A stretch of DNA of 9,382 nucleotides, taken from positions 1 to 9,382 of the forward strand of contig JAJTHX010000171.1 of NCBI GenBank assembly GCA_021300125.1, read 5' to 3'. Below are positions 1 through 6,823 of the stretch, in pieces; positions within the stretch are counted from its first letter, which is position 1, and every line of letters begins with the position of its first letter. This stretch comes from Betaproteobacteria bacterium (GTDB lineage: Bacteria; Pseudomonadota; Gammaproteobacteria; Burkholderiales; SG8-41). Position numbers and translations under genes: made by a program. Below the pieces are notes generated by a model, which was not told where the DNA came from, did no database searches, and saw only the letters and a list, made by a program, of their open reading frames with translations.

Positions 1-31
1 GGTTGCGCTCTACCAACTGAGCTATTCCCGC
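1..31 (-). tRNA. tRNA-Gly, 5' part only (cut by window edge)
   Basis: Read on the minus strand, the first 31 bases form the 5' part of a tRNA. The 7-base acceptor strand GCGGGAA is followed by TA, a D arm with GCTC/GAGC stem around AGTTGGTA, and then the 5' strand of the anticodon stem (CAACC). The window stops just before the anticodon loop, so the anticodon is not visible. The acceptor and D-arm sequence matches what I know of proteobacterial tRNA-Gly(GCC), so glycine is an assignment by similarity. The first tRNA base pairs with position 31. A promoter with a perfect TATAAT lies just upstream. Confidence 0.88.
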
Positions 32-54
32 GTGGACTGCTTGATCGGTCGCGG

Positions 55-84
55 ATTATAAGCGATTTTGCTGAGGCATCGCAA
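55..84 (-). promoter_or_regulatory. Sigma70-type promoter of the tRNA-Gly gene
   Basis: On the minus strand, TTGCGA (79-84, four of six matches to the -35 consensus) is followed by an 18-base spacer and a perfect TATAAT (55-60). Transcription would start near position 48, about 17 bases before the mature 5' end of the tRNA. This suggests the tRNA is transcribed independently of the gene upstream. Confidence 0.7.
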
Positions 85-118
85 CCGGCCTGCCAAGCCC
101 AGGCGGCGTGGCTGGAGT

Positions 119-499
119 CTAGGGTTCGGCGATGCGACTGTCGTAATCGCCGATGGCCTTGACCATGCGATCAAGCTCGGCGTCAACCCTGGTTTTCGCA
201 TCAGGGTCGAGGGGATAGCACAACAGCGACAGGTCGTCGAACAGTCCCGCAACACGCGGTTCACTGGCATATACCAGCTTGCGCTGTGTATTCTGCACGG
301 TCGGCACCTGCATGAATTCGCGACCGTCCTCCCAGTAGATCGACAGCGTGATGATCTGGGTATTGAGACGCAGAAGGCGGACGATGAACTCGAAGCGCAC
401 GGTGTGCATGCCCTTAGAGCGCATCTCGATCAATCGCTGCGGTGTCAACGGTGTTCCCCGCTTCAACGCCGCAACTGTTTCCTGGTCACTCAAGCGCAT
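119..499 (-). CDS. Small hypothetical protein (126 aa)
   Basis: I do not recognise this 126-residue protein. It has no signal peptide or membrane segment and looks cytoplasmic. The N-terminus is helical and polar (LSDQETVAALKRG, then LTPQRLIEMRSKG). The middle (residues 31-66) alternates in a way that suggests beta strands (VRFEFIVRLL, ITLSIYWEDG). The C-terminus is acidic and helical (DAKTRVDAELDRMVKAIGDYDSRI). An ATG start at 497-499 is preceded by AGGGG about 10 bases upstream, a usable but distant ribosome site; a GGGAG abuts the ATG too closely to serve. It lies 191 bases downstream of the thiolase gene with a possible promoter of its own, so it is probably not part of the catabolic operon. 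The next feature downstream is the tRNA-Gly gene. That it is a real gene is likely from its isolation and the absence of a better reading frame, but not proven. Confidence 0.7.
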   Translation of the reverse strand: MRLSDQETVAALKRGTPLTPQRLIEMRSKGMHTVRFEFIVRLLRLNTQIITLSIYWEDGREFMQVPTVQNTQRKLVYASEPRVAGLFDDLSLLCYPLDPDAKTRVDAELDRMVKAIGDYDSRIAEP

Positions 500-559
500 C
501 TCCCGGCCGCCCCTGTTAGAAGCAGGCCATCAGTTTGCCGCGCCTGTCGCGGGCACACA

Positions 560-590
560 AATCTAACAAAATGAGAAGTTTGCCAGTCAA
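560..590 (-). promoter_or_regulatory. Possible promoter of the small hypothetical gene
   Basis: On the minus strand TTGACT (585-590, five of six -35 matches) is followed after 19 bases by TAGATT (560-565, four of six -10 matches); TTAGAT one base nearer gives 18-base spacing with a poorer match. The segment is clearly more AT-rich than the genes either side. It would give a leader of roughly 50 bases before the ATG at 499. The spacing is not ideal, so this is a weak call. Confidence 0.35.
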
Positions 591-647
591 CGGACTTGAT
601 TAAACACGAAATTTGTGCGGCGCAACAGTGGGAAAAATCATATCGCC

Positions 648-670
648 GGAAGAAGGGCTGGACGCCGCCC
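648..670 (-). terminator. Possible weak terminator after the thiolase gene
   Basis: About 20 bases past the thiolase stop, the minus strand reads GGGCGG, a 3-base loop, then CC-A-GCCC, which can fold into a short GC-rich stem with one bulged A, followed by the pyrimidine stretch TTCTTCC. The U-tract is interrupted and the stem imperfect, so termination here is plausible rather than shown. It is the only candidate in the 191-base gap between the operon and the downstream small gene. Confidence 0.25.
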
Positions 671-690
671 GCCCCCCTCTGCCTTTAGTC

Positions 691-1893
691 CTAGACTCGC
701 TCCAGCACCACAGCCAGCCCCTGCCCGCCGCCGATGCACAGCGACACCAGGGCATATTTGCCGCCGATACGCTGCAGCTGGCGGGCGGCAGTCAGCGCGA
801 TGCGGGCACCGGAAGCCCCGAGCGGATGGCCGACTGCAATCGCGCCGCCATTGGGATTGACACGCGAGTCGTCGAAGGACACGCCCAGACCTTTCAGGCA
901 GCCCAGCACCTGTGCGGCGAAGGCTTCGTTGATCTCGATGATGTCCATGTCCTTGATGCTGAGACCGGCGCGGGCCAGAGCCTTCTGCGAGGCCGGCACC
1001 GGGCCGTAGCCCATGATGTCGGGGCGCACACCCATCGCAGCAGTGGCGATGACCCGCGCCATCGGCTTGGCACCGGCCTTTTCGCCGGCAGCACGCGAGC
1101 CCAACACCAGTGCCACCGCGCCGTCATTGACGCCCGAGGCATTGCCGGCGGTGGTGACCCCACCCTCGTAGAGCACCTTCATCTTGGCCAGCGCGGCCAT
1201 GTCGGTGCCCGGGCGCGGATGCTCGTCCTCGGCCACTGGCGGCACCGGGCCCTTGCGCCCGGCCGGCATTTCCACCGGGGCGATCTCGCCGGCAAAAAAT
1301 CCCTCACCCTTGGCGGTGGCGAATTTCTGCTGAGAGGCCAGAGCGAAGGTGTCGGCCTGCTCGCGCGTGATGCCCAGTTCCCGCGCCATGTTGTCCGCAG
1401 TCTGGGGCATCTGGTGGTTGCCGAACTGCTTGTCGAGCTTGGGATTGGAGAAGCGCGGGCCGATGGTGCTGTCGAACATCTTGATGCCGCGGTCGTAGGC
1501 CGACTCGGAACGGCTGATCACGATCGGTGAGCGGCTCATGCTCTCGACACCGCCAACGATGAACACATCGCCCTCGCCGGCGGTGATCGAATGCGCGGCG
1601 TGGGCAATGGCGCCCAGGCCGCTGGCGCAGTTCCGCTGCAGGACGGTGCCCGGGATCTCGATCGGGAAACCTGCGGCAAGGCCGGCGTGACGGGCGACGC
1701 AGCGGCTGTCTTCACCGCCCTGGTTGGCGCAGCCGACGACGATATCCTCGACCTGGTCAACCTTGAATTTCGATTTCACCATCAGGGTTTTCATGACATC
1801 GGCAAGCAGGTCGTCGGGGCGGACCCTGGCCAGCGCGCCGGCATGGCGGCCGAAGGGAGTGCGCAGGCCTTCGTAGAGATAGGCGTCAAGCAT
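691..1893 (-). CDS. Acetyl-CoA acyltransferase (thiolase, PcaF/PaaJ-like)
   Basis: A 400-residue thiolase, the usual length for the family. It cleaves a 3-oxoacyl-CoA with free CoA to acetyl-CoA and a shortened acyl-CoA, the last step of a beta-oxidation spiral in the cytoplasm. The nucleophilic cysteine is C89 in QRNCASGLGA; the C-terminal half carries NEAF (322-325), the catalytic histidine H356 in GGAIAVGHPLGASG, and the second catalytic cysteine C386 in SLCIGGGQG. The stretch GCANQGGED (54-62) resembles the beta-ketoadipyl-CoA thiolases PcaF/PaaJ more than FadA, but the substrate cannot be fixed from this. The ATG at 1891-1893 follows AAAGGA with 7-base spacing. It is the last gene of the six-gene operon, 28 bases after the hydroxyacyl-CoA dehydrogenase gene. 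A biosynthetic acetyl-CoA acetyltransferase role is possible but unlikely in this setting. Confidence 0.95.
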   Translation of the reverse strand: MLDAYLYEGLRTPFGRHAGALARVRPDDLLADVMKTLMVKSKFKVDQVEDIVVGCANQGGEDSRCVARHAGLAAGFPIEIPGTVLQRNCASGLGAIAHAAHSITAGEGDVFIVGGVESMSRSPIVISRSESAYDRGIKMFDSTIGPRFSNPKLDKQFGNHQMPQTADNMARELGITREQADTFALASQQKFATAKGEGFFAGEIAPVEMPAGRKGPVPPVAEDEHPRPGTDMAALAKMKVLYEGGVTTAGNASGVNDGAVALVLGSRAAGEKAGAKPMARVIATAAMGVRPDIMGYGPVPASQKALARAGLSIKDMDIIEINEAFAAQVLGCLKGLGVSFDDSRVNPNGGAIAVGHPLGASGARIALTAARQLQRIGGKYALVSLCIGGGQGLAVVLERV

Positions 1894-1921
1894 GGTGGTT
1901 TCCTTTATCCGGTCGTTTCGT

Positions 1922-3451
1922 TCAGGGTTCGGGGGTCAGCAGCGACACGCCCAGCTGCGCACGGCGGCGCATCCAGATGGTGGGGCGGTAACGCGGATCG
2001 GCGTAGATCGCATTCATGTTGGCGAGTACGCGGTGGATGCGCTCAACGCCGACGGTGTCGCCGAATTTCAGCGGGCCGTGGGGGTAGTTCAGCCCCAGGG
2101 TCACCGCCTTGTCGATGTCGGCGGGCTGTGCGGTGCGGCTTTGCGCGATCGAGCAGCCGATGTTGACGATCATCGCGACGATGCGCTGGGCGATGAAGCC
2201 CGGGCTGTCGCGGCAGACAGTCACCGGCACGCCGTCGGAGGCGAGCAGTCCGTGTGCAGCCTCTTTCATCTTCGCATCGGTCTGCGGCGTGCCCATGATG
2301 GTGCGTCGCTTGACCATCGGGAACAGCGTGTCCACGGCCACGGTGCGTTTCGGGTCCAGCCCCTCCTCCACCGCGCTGGTGGTCGCGTCCTTGCCCACCG
2401 GAGTGACCAGGATCAGCGCCTCGGCGGAAGGCCGGGCACTGCTCTCGATGCTGGCGCCGAGCTTGTTCAGCAGCGCAACCAACGCATCGTGGCCGGCCGG
2501 TTCTGCCTTGCTCAACCAGACGCTTTTCGGTTTTGCTGCCGGTGCCGGCGGCTCCGGCGCGACGATCGGCTTCATTTCAGCATCGTAGTTGTAGAAGCCC
2601 TTCTTGCTCTTGCGGCCCAGCACCCCGGCCTCGTAGCGCGCCTGCATGATCGTGCTCGGGCGGTAGCGCGGCTCCTGGAAAAACTGGTTGTAGATCAGCG
2701 CCGAGGCCGGCTGGGTCACGTCGAGGCCGGTCAGTTCCATCAACTCGAACGGGCCCATGCGAAAGCCGCCGACGTCCCGCATCACGCGGTCGACGTCGGC
2801 AAAGGAGGCCACGCCCTCGTATACCAGGTGCGAGGCCTCCAGCGTGAAGCCGCGGCCGACCTGGTTGACCAGGAAGCCCGGCGCATCAGTCAGGCGCACC
2901 GGCTCGCGCGTCATGCGTTTACCGATCACCATCAGCGCTTCGGAAACCCAGTTCTCGGTGAGCAGGCCGTCGATGACCTCGACCAATTTCATCAAGGGTA
3001 CCGGGTTGAAGAAATGCAGCCCGGCGAATCGCTGCGGGGTCTTCAGCTTGGCAGCGATGGTGGTCACCGACATCGAGGACGTATTGGTGGCGAGGATGCA
3101 GTCCGGTGCAACATTGCCTTCAAGATCGGCAAACAGGGCGCGCTTGGCGTCGAGGTTTTCGACAATGGCCTCGACCACCATGTGACAGTCCTTGAAATCG
3201 GCCAGTGACTGCGCGACCCGGATCCGCGACACCGCCGCATCGGCCTCGGCCTGGGTCATGCTGCCCTTCTCCGCCGCGCGCGCCAGCATCTTGGCAACAA
3301 AATCGCGGGCCTCCTCCGCCGCACCCGGGCGGGTATCCATCATCGTCACGTAGAGGCCGCCGGCAGCGGACACCTGGACGATGCCGCGCCCCATCGCGCC
3401 AGTGCCGATGACCCCCACGCGCAGGTCGCTGCGATTTGCATCAAACGCCAT
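1922..3451 (-). CDS. 3-hydroxyacyl-CoA dehydrogenase, two C-terminal domains (PaaH-like)
   Basis: A 509-residue NAD-dependent dehydrogenase that oxidises 3-hydroxyacyl-CoA to 3-oxoacyl-CoA. The N-terminal Rossmann fold carries the loop GTGAMGRG (16-23) and the acidic residue D39 ending the second strand. By comparison with human HADH the active site is complete: S125 in NTSS, H146 in LHFFNP, its partner E158 in KLVEV, and N196 in PGFLVNQV. A first 3HCDH domain spans about 188-290, a proline/alanine-rich linker follows (298-310), and a second 3HCDH-type domain with DSPGFIAQRI begins near 415. This single-protein architecture is that of PaaH/PaaC-type enzymes, not FadB/FadJ, as there is no fused hydratase. 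The hydratase-family gene lies 38 bases upstream and the thiolase 28 bases downstream, which matches the reaction order. The ATG at 3449-3451 follows AAAAAGGT in an AT-rich linker. Confidence 0.95.
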   Translation of the reverse strand: MAFDANRSDLRVGVIGTGAMGRGIVQVSAAGGLYVTMMDTRPGAAEEARDFVAKMLARAAEKGSMTQAEADAAVSRIRVAQSLADFKDCHMVVEAIVENLDAKRALFADLEGNVAPDCILATNTSSMSVTTIAAKLKTPQRFAGLHFFNPVPLMKLVEVIDGLLTENWVSEALMVIGKRMTREPVRLTDAPGFLVNQVGRGFTLEASHLVYEGVASFADVDRVMRDVGGFRMGPFELMELTGLDVTQPASALIYNQFFQEPRYRPSTIMQARYEAGVLGRKSKKGFYNYDAEMKPIVAPEPPAPAAKPKSVWLSKAEPAGHDALVALLNKLGASIESSARPSAEALILVTPVGKDATTSAVEEGLDPKRTVAVDTLFPMVKRRTIMGTPQTDAKMKEAAHGLLASDGVPVTVCRDSPGFIAQRIVAMIVNIGCSIAQSRTAQPADIDKAVTLGLNYPHGPLKFGDTVGVERIHRVLANMNAIYADPRYRPTIWMRRRAQLGVSLLTPEP

Positions 3452-3489
3452 GGTTTACCTTTTTATCAATTAAATCAACAAGTTAAAGT

Positions 3490-4293
3490 TTAACGACCCT
3501 TGAATACCGGCTTGCGCTTTTCGGCAAAGGCGGCCTGGCCTTCCTTGTAGTCCTCACTCTTGTAGCAAACATCGACCATGCGCTGCAGTTTCTCGAGGTC
3601 GCGCTCAGCGGGGGGCTTGGCGTATTCGATCAGCGAGGCCTTCACCGAAGCCAGGGTCAGTGGCGCATTGCCGGCAATGGTCCGGGCATAGTCGAGGGTG
3701 TATTGCTCCAGTTCCGCCGCCGGCACCACGCGGTTGACCAGGTTCATCTGCAGGGCTTCCTGGGCATTGAACTGGCGGGCGGTGAAGAAGATCTCGGCGG
3801 TGAACTGCGGTCCCACCACGTCGGTCAGTCGCTTGACGCCGACGAATCGGTAGCCGAGGCCGAGTTTGCCGGCAGGCACGCCGAATTTGGCATCATCAGC
3901 CGCGATGCGGATGTCGCAGTTGACGGCAATCGCGGTGCCGCCACCGATGCAGTAGCCGCGCACCATCGCGATGGTGGGCTTGGCGCATTCCTGCAGCGCC
4001 TTGCCGGCGTCGTCAGCCGCCTTGTTGTAGGCGGCAACCGCGTCCTCGCTGCTGCGCTTTTCCTTGAACTGGGAAATGTCGGCACCCGCGACGAAGGCTT
4101 TTTCGCCCGCGCCCCTGAGCACGATCACGCCGACTTCAGGATCGGCCACAAAATTGGCCAGCAGCAGCGGCAGGTTCTGCCACATTTCGAAGGACACCGC
4201 ATTGTGGCGAGCCGGATTGTTGAAGGTGATCCAGCCGATGCCGTCTTTTCTCTCGGCAAGCAGGCGGTCCGTGGGGGCGACGGGTGCGTTCAT
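3490..4293 (-). CDS. Enoyl-CoA hydratase/isomerase-family protein lacking both catalytic Glu
   Basis: A 267-residue crotonase-fold protein of normal family length. Oxyanion-hole segments are present: AFVAGADI (66-73) and CIGGGTAIA (115-123). In crotonase the glutamates that activate water lie in GGGCE and FGQPE; the aligned positions here are A121 (GGGTA) and A141 (FGVPA), so both are missing. Its place between an acyl-CoA dehydrogenase and a hydroxyacyl-CoA dehydrogenase still argues for hydration of an enoyl-CoA, perhaps with residues placed elsewhere, but isomerase, C-C hydrolase or thioesterase activity on a CoA ester is equally open. The frame is open upstream to 4431, but the start is set at ATG 4291-4293: it has CAGGA six bases upstream, the protein then begins like other family members, and the longer form would overlap the end of the permease gene. 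A possible internal promoter and a hairpin lie directly upstream. Confidence 0.92.
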   Translation of the reverse strand: MNAPVAPTDRLLAERKDGIGWITFNNPARHNAVSFEMWQNLPLLLANFVADPEVGVIVLRGAGEKAFVAGADISQFKEKRSSEDAVAAYNKAADDAGKALQECAKPTIAMVRGYCIGGGTAIAVNCDIRIAADDAKFGVPAGKLGLGYRFVGVKRLTDVVGPQFTAEIFFTARQFNAQEALQMNLVNRVVPAAELEQYTLDYARTIAGNAPLTLASVKASLIEYAKPPAERDLEKLQRMVDVCYKSEDYKEGQAAFAEKRKPVFKGR

Positions 4294-4299
4294 GGGTAA

Positions 4300-4304
4300 T
4301 CCTG
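4300..4304 (-). promoter_or_regulatory. Ribosome binding site deciding the hydratase-family start
   Basis: CAGGA on the minus strand, with six bases before ATG 4291-4293. It supports this start over an in-frame ATG at 4431 inside the permease gene. Confidence 0.7.
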
Positions 4305-4341
4305 TGGGTTCACAATATAAAAAATCAGTCCCACATTTTAA
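4303..4341 (-). promoter_or_regulatory. Possible internal promoter with inverted repeat before the hydratase-family gene
   Basis: In the 74-base gap after the permease gene, the minus strand carries TTAAAA (4336-4341, four of six -35 matches), a 16-base spacer and TATATT (4314-4319, five of six -10 matches). Transcription would begin a few bases before the CAGGA ribosome site. An inverted repeat, TGTGGG (4330-4335) and CCCACA (4303-4308), brackets the -10 box with 21 bases between arms; it could be an operator or a weak RNA stem. AT-rich sequence like this stands out in the GC-rich region. If real, it would allow the last three genes to be expressed separately from the first three. Confidence 0.4.
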
Positions 4342-4360
4342 CCGATCACCGCCTCGGTCA

Positions 4361-4393
4361 CCCGGGCTCAACCCCGGTTTGCCGGGGCCCGGG
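4361..4393 (-). repeat. Strong GC-rich hairpin over the permease stop codon
   Basis: A 33-base inverted repeat: an inner stem CCCCGG/CCGGGG around a CAAA loop, and an outer pair of CCCGGG arms (4388-4393 and 4361-4366) separated on one side by a 5-base bulge. It spans the last permease codons and the TGA (4368-4370). No U-tract follows directly; the nearest T-run is about 35 bases further on. A simple intrinsic terminator is therefore doubtful. Stabilising the upstream mRNA against 3' decay, or marking an mRNA processing boundary, fits better. Confidence 0.55.
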
Positions 4394-5621
4394 AATCCCA
4401 GACCTGGCTGCGCCAATGCCAACCGATCCACAGGGTCAATGCCAGCCCGGCGAGGCAGTAGGCGCTGCCCAGCGCACGAAAGCCGAACTGCTCGATCAGG
4501 GGACCGGACAGCATCAGGCCCACGGGCAAGGTGTAGATGGCCAGCATGCGGACGCCCATCACGCGGCTGCGGAAACGCGGTTCCGAGACCCGCAGCAGCA
4601 AGGCCGCCATGGCGACCATGCCCAGGCTCTGCGCAAGGCCCGACAGCAGCAGCATCGCGATGCCGGCCGCGAGGCTATCCATCTGCACAAACAGCAGGGT
4701 CAGCACATACCAGACCACGCAGCCGCCGACCATCATCCGCGCCGGCTTCACGCCATGGCCGAAACGGGTCAGCCACAGCGACCCCAGCAGCGCGCCGCCG
4801 GCAAAACCGGCCACCATGTAGCCGAGCCCCGTCTGGTCAGTGCCATAGACGCTGCGGGCGACATAGGGCAGCAGGCCGTTCACCAGCGGGAACGCCGTCA
4901 GGTTGACCAGCAGCGCCAGCCAGATCGCGGCCTGCAGCGCGGGGGTGCGCCAGACATAGAGCATCCCCTCCTTCAGGTCCTGCAGCACCGTCGTCGGCAC
5001 CAGGGTTGACGGGGTCTGGGGCGCGGTGCGCGATGACGCCACGCCCAGGGTCAGCAGCAGGCTGGCAAGATAGAAGGTGGTGACCACGACATAGGCGATA
5101 CCCACGCCGAGGACAGCCACCAGTCCGGCGCCGGTCAGTGCGCCCATCACCCGCGCCGAATCCTGGGTGGTGCGCGAAATGCTGGCGGCGCCGACAAACT
5201 GGGCCACCGGCAGGGTTTCGCCGATCAGCGCATGGCGCATCACCAGATCGGAGGGCCGCACCAGCCCCATCAGCGCGGTGATCACGAAAACATGCAGCGG
5301 CTGCAATGCTCCGCTGAGTGCCAGCGCCGCCAGCATGGACGCCAGCAGCAGATATAAGCCGCGCATCGCGCAAAACACGCGCTTGTTGCCCAGGCGGTGG
5401 CCGGCGACGCCGATCAGCGGCGACAGCAGCGTGCCCGCGTACTGCAGCGAGGCAAACAGCGTCAGCATCAGCACCGATCCGGTCTCGGCCAGCACATACC
5501 AGCCGAGGATCAGCGTTTCCATCTCGAACGCCCAGGAGGCCGCCAGATCCGCGGGCCACTGAAAGCGGAAACTGCGGACCCGGAACGGTGCCAGCGCCGG
5601 GTCGCGGGCCGGCGTGCTCAA
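4368..5621 (-). CDS. MFS permease (EntS/MFS_3-like)
   Basis: A 417-residue integral membrane protein of the major facilitator superfamily with about 10-12 predicted helices. Clear hydrophobic segments lie near 48-72, 88-105, 109-121, 161-195, 231-252, 265-284, 297-313, 318-343, 357-374 and 385-402. The loop GHRLGNKRVF (74-83) is a variant of MFS motif A between helices 2 and 3, and SEPRFRSRVMG (346-356) resembles the repeat of that motif in the second half. The layout recalls the MFS_3/EntS group, which includes many exporters, so direction of transport is open: import of the acid or export of a by-product. The start is TTG (5619-5621), overlapping the stop of the acyl-CoA dehydrogenase gene by four bases as TTGA, which implies coupled translation. 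The next methionine is residue 34, inside the probable first helix, so the TTG is preferred. A strong hairpin covers the 3' end. Confidence 0.88.
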   Translation of the reverse strand: MSTPARDPALAPFRVRSFRFQWPADLAASWAFEMETLILGWYVLAETGSVLMLTLFASLQYAGTLLSPLIGVAGHRLGNKRVFCAMRGLYLLLASMLAALALSGALQPLHVFVITALMGLVRPSDLVMRHALIGETLPVAQFVGAASISRTTQDSARVMGALTGAGLVAVLGVGIAYVVVTTFYLASLLLTLGVASSRTAPQTPSTLVPTTVLQDLKEGMLYVWRTPALQAAIWLALLVNLTAFPLVNGLLPYVARSVYGTDQTGLGYMVAGFAGGALLGSLWLTRFGHGVKPARMMVGGCVVWYVLTLLFVQMDSLAAGIAMLLLSGLAQSLGMVAMAALLLRVSEPRFRSRVMGVRMLAIYTLPVGLMLSGPLIEQFGFRALGSAYCLAGLALTLWIGWHWRSQVWDSRAPANRG

Positions 5622-6805
5622 TCGGCGGGCATGCCGTTGCGCAGCAGGTCGCGTGCGATGAACCAGCGATGGACTTCGCTCGGCCCCTCGAATATGCGGA
5701 ACACGCGGCAGGCGCGCGCGATATATTCCAGCGGCAGGTCCTTCGACACGCCCATGCCACCCAGCAGCTGGATCGCGCGGTCGGACACCCGCCCGATCAT
5801 CTCGCTGCCCTGCAGCTTGACCATCGCCGCCTCGCGCCGCCAGTCACTGCCGCCCTGGTCCATCTTCGTGGCGAGGCGCCACGTGATCCAGCGCACCATT
5901 TCCATTTCCTGCCAGCTGTCGGCGAGCCACCACTGCACCTGCTGGCGGTCGGCAAGCAGTAAGCCGAAGGTTTTTCGCTCATTGGCCTGCTTGAGCATGA
6001 TGTCCATGCAGCGCCGCGCGTAGCCGAGCGAGCGGCAGGCGATTTCCATGCGTCGCACGCCGAGGCGGTTCTGCATCGGCGCAAAACCCTGGCCGACCTT
6101 GCCCAGCACCTGGCTTTCGGGCAATTCGACGTTGTCAAAGAACACCGCATATGGCGCATGCTCGCCAATGGTGTTGAACACCGACGGGATCGACAGGCCC
6201 TTGGCGCCCCGGTCGACAAGGAAAGCCGTGATGCCGCCGCGCGAACCTTTTTCAGGGTCGGTCACCGCCATCACGATGATGAAATCAGCCTTGCGCGCAC
6301 CGCTGATCCAGATCTTCTGGCCGTTGAGCACCCATTTGCCGTTCCTGAATTCGGCGCGGGTCTTCATACCGGCCGGATCCGATCCGGCACCGGGCTCGGA
6401 GATCGCAATCGCGCTTTTCATCTCGCCCCGGGCATAGGGGAGCAGGTATTTCTGCACCTGTTCCGGCGTGCAGGTCTCGCGCAGCATCCACAGGTTGGGA
6501 CTGTCCGGCGGCAGCACGAACGGCACGATGCTGGTCTTCAATTCCTCGATGACAATGGCCTTCGCCAGCATGCCCATGTTCTGGCCGCCGTATTCCTCGG
6601 GCACGTCAATGCCGTAGAGCCCGATTTCCCGCGCCTTGGCGGACAGATGTTTCTCTGCATCCGGATCAATCAGCGGTGCGTCGGTGAGGCCGCGTTCGGC
6701 CTCGCGCCGGATCACATCACGTTCCAGTGGCAGCAGCTCCTCACGTACGAAACGCGCCACGGTGTCTCGCAGCATGCGCAGTTCTTCGGGCAAAGTGAAA
6801 TCCAT
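5618..6805 (-). CDS. Acyl-CoA dehydrogenase
   Basis: A 395-residue FAD enzyme that introduces the alpha,beta double bond into an acyl-CoA and passes electrons to electron-transfer flavoprotein (not encoded here). The three family domains are in order: N-terminal helical (about 1-125), middle beta domain with SAIAISEPGAGSDPAG (131-146) and the FAD-contacting KIWISGA (164-170), and C-terminal helical domain (about 235-385). The catalytic base is present: E373 in RIFEGPSEVHR, the position of Glu376 in medium-chain acyl-CoA dehydrogenase. Substrate chain length or branching cannot be told from the sequence. The ATG at 6803-6805 follows AGAGGA with four bases between. It lies 18 bases after the acyl-CoA synthetase gene, and its TGA overlaps the TTG of the permease gene. 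Confidence 0.95.
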   Translation of the reverse strand: MDFTLPEELRMLRDTVARFVREELLPLERDVIRREAERGLTDAPLIDPDAEKHLSAKAREIGLYGIDVPEEYGGQNMGMLAKAIVIEELKTSIVPFVLPPDSPNLWMLRETCTPEQVQKYLLPYARGEMKSAIAISEPGAGSDPAGMKTRAEFRNGKWVLNGQKIWISGARKADFIIVMAVTDPEKGSRGGITAFLVDRGAKGLSIPSVFNTIGEHAPYAVFFDNVELPESQVLGKVGQGFAPMQNRLGVRRMEIACRSLGYARRCMDIMLKQANERKTFGLLLADRQQVQWWLADSWQEMEMVRWITWRLATKMDQGGSDWRREAAMVKLQGSEMIGRVSDRAIQLLGGMGVSKDLPLEYIARACRVFRIFEGPSEVHRWFIARDLLRNGMPAD

Positions 6806-6823
6806 GGTTTCCTCTGTGTTCGT

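Noticed and set aside
1..600. The tRNA-Gly gene as an integration site for a genomic island holding the operon
   Set aside because: The tRNA 5' end faces the operon, whereas integrases normally target the 3' half, which lies outside the window; there is no integrase gene, no direct repeat of tRNA sequence, and composition does not change across the region.
613..1530. A 305-codon plus-strand open frame opposite the thiolase gene
   Set aside because: It is antisense to the thiolase active-site region, has no ribosome site, and its composition is that of a frame shadow.
1892..3208. A 438-codon plus-strand open frame opposite the 3-hydroxyacyl-CoA dehydrogenase gene
   Set aside because: Same reason: it mirrors a real gene with an intact active site and has His/Arg-rich composition with no recognisable motif.
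3452..3489. AT-rich linker with two TTGAT copies before the hydroxyacyl-CoA dehydrogenase gene, as an operator or promoter
   Set aside because: The repeats are only five bases and no -35/-10 pair with acceptable spacing could be placed; low GC in a short intergenic linker is ordinary.
4294..4431. A 46-residue N-terminal extension of the hydratase-family protein
   Set aside because: It would overlap the 3' end of the permease gene and contain the hairpin sequence; the extension is Gly/Pro-rich without family similarity, and the downstream ATG has a good ribosome site.
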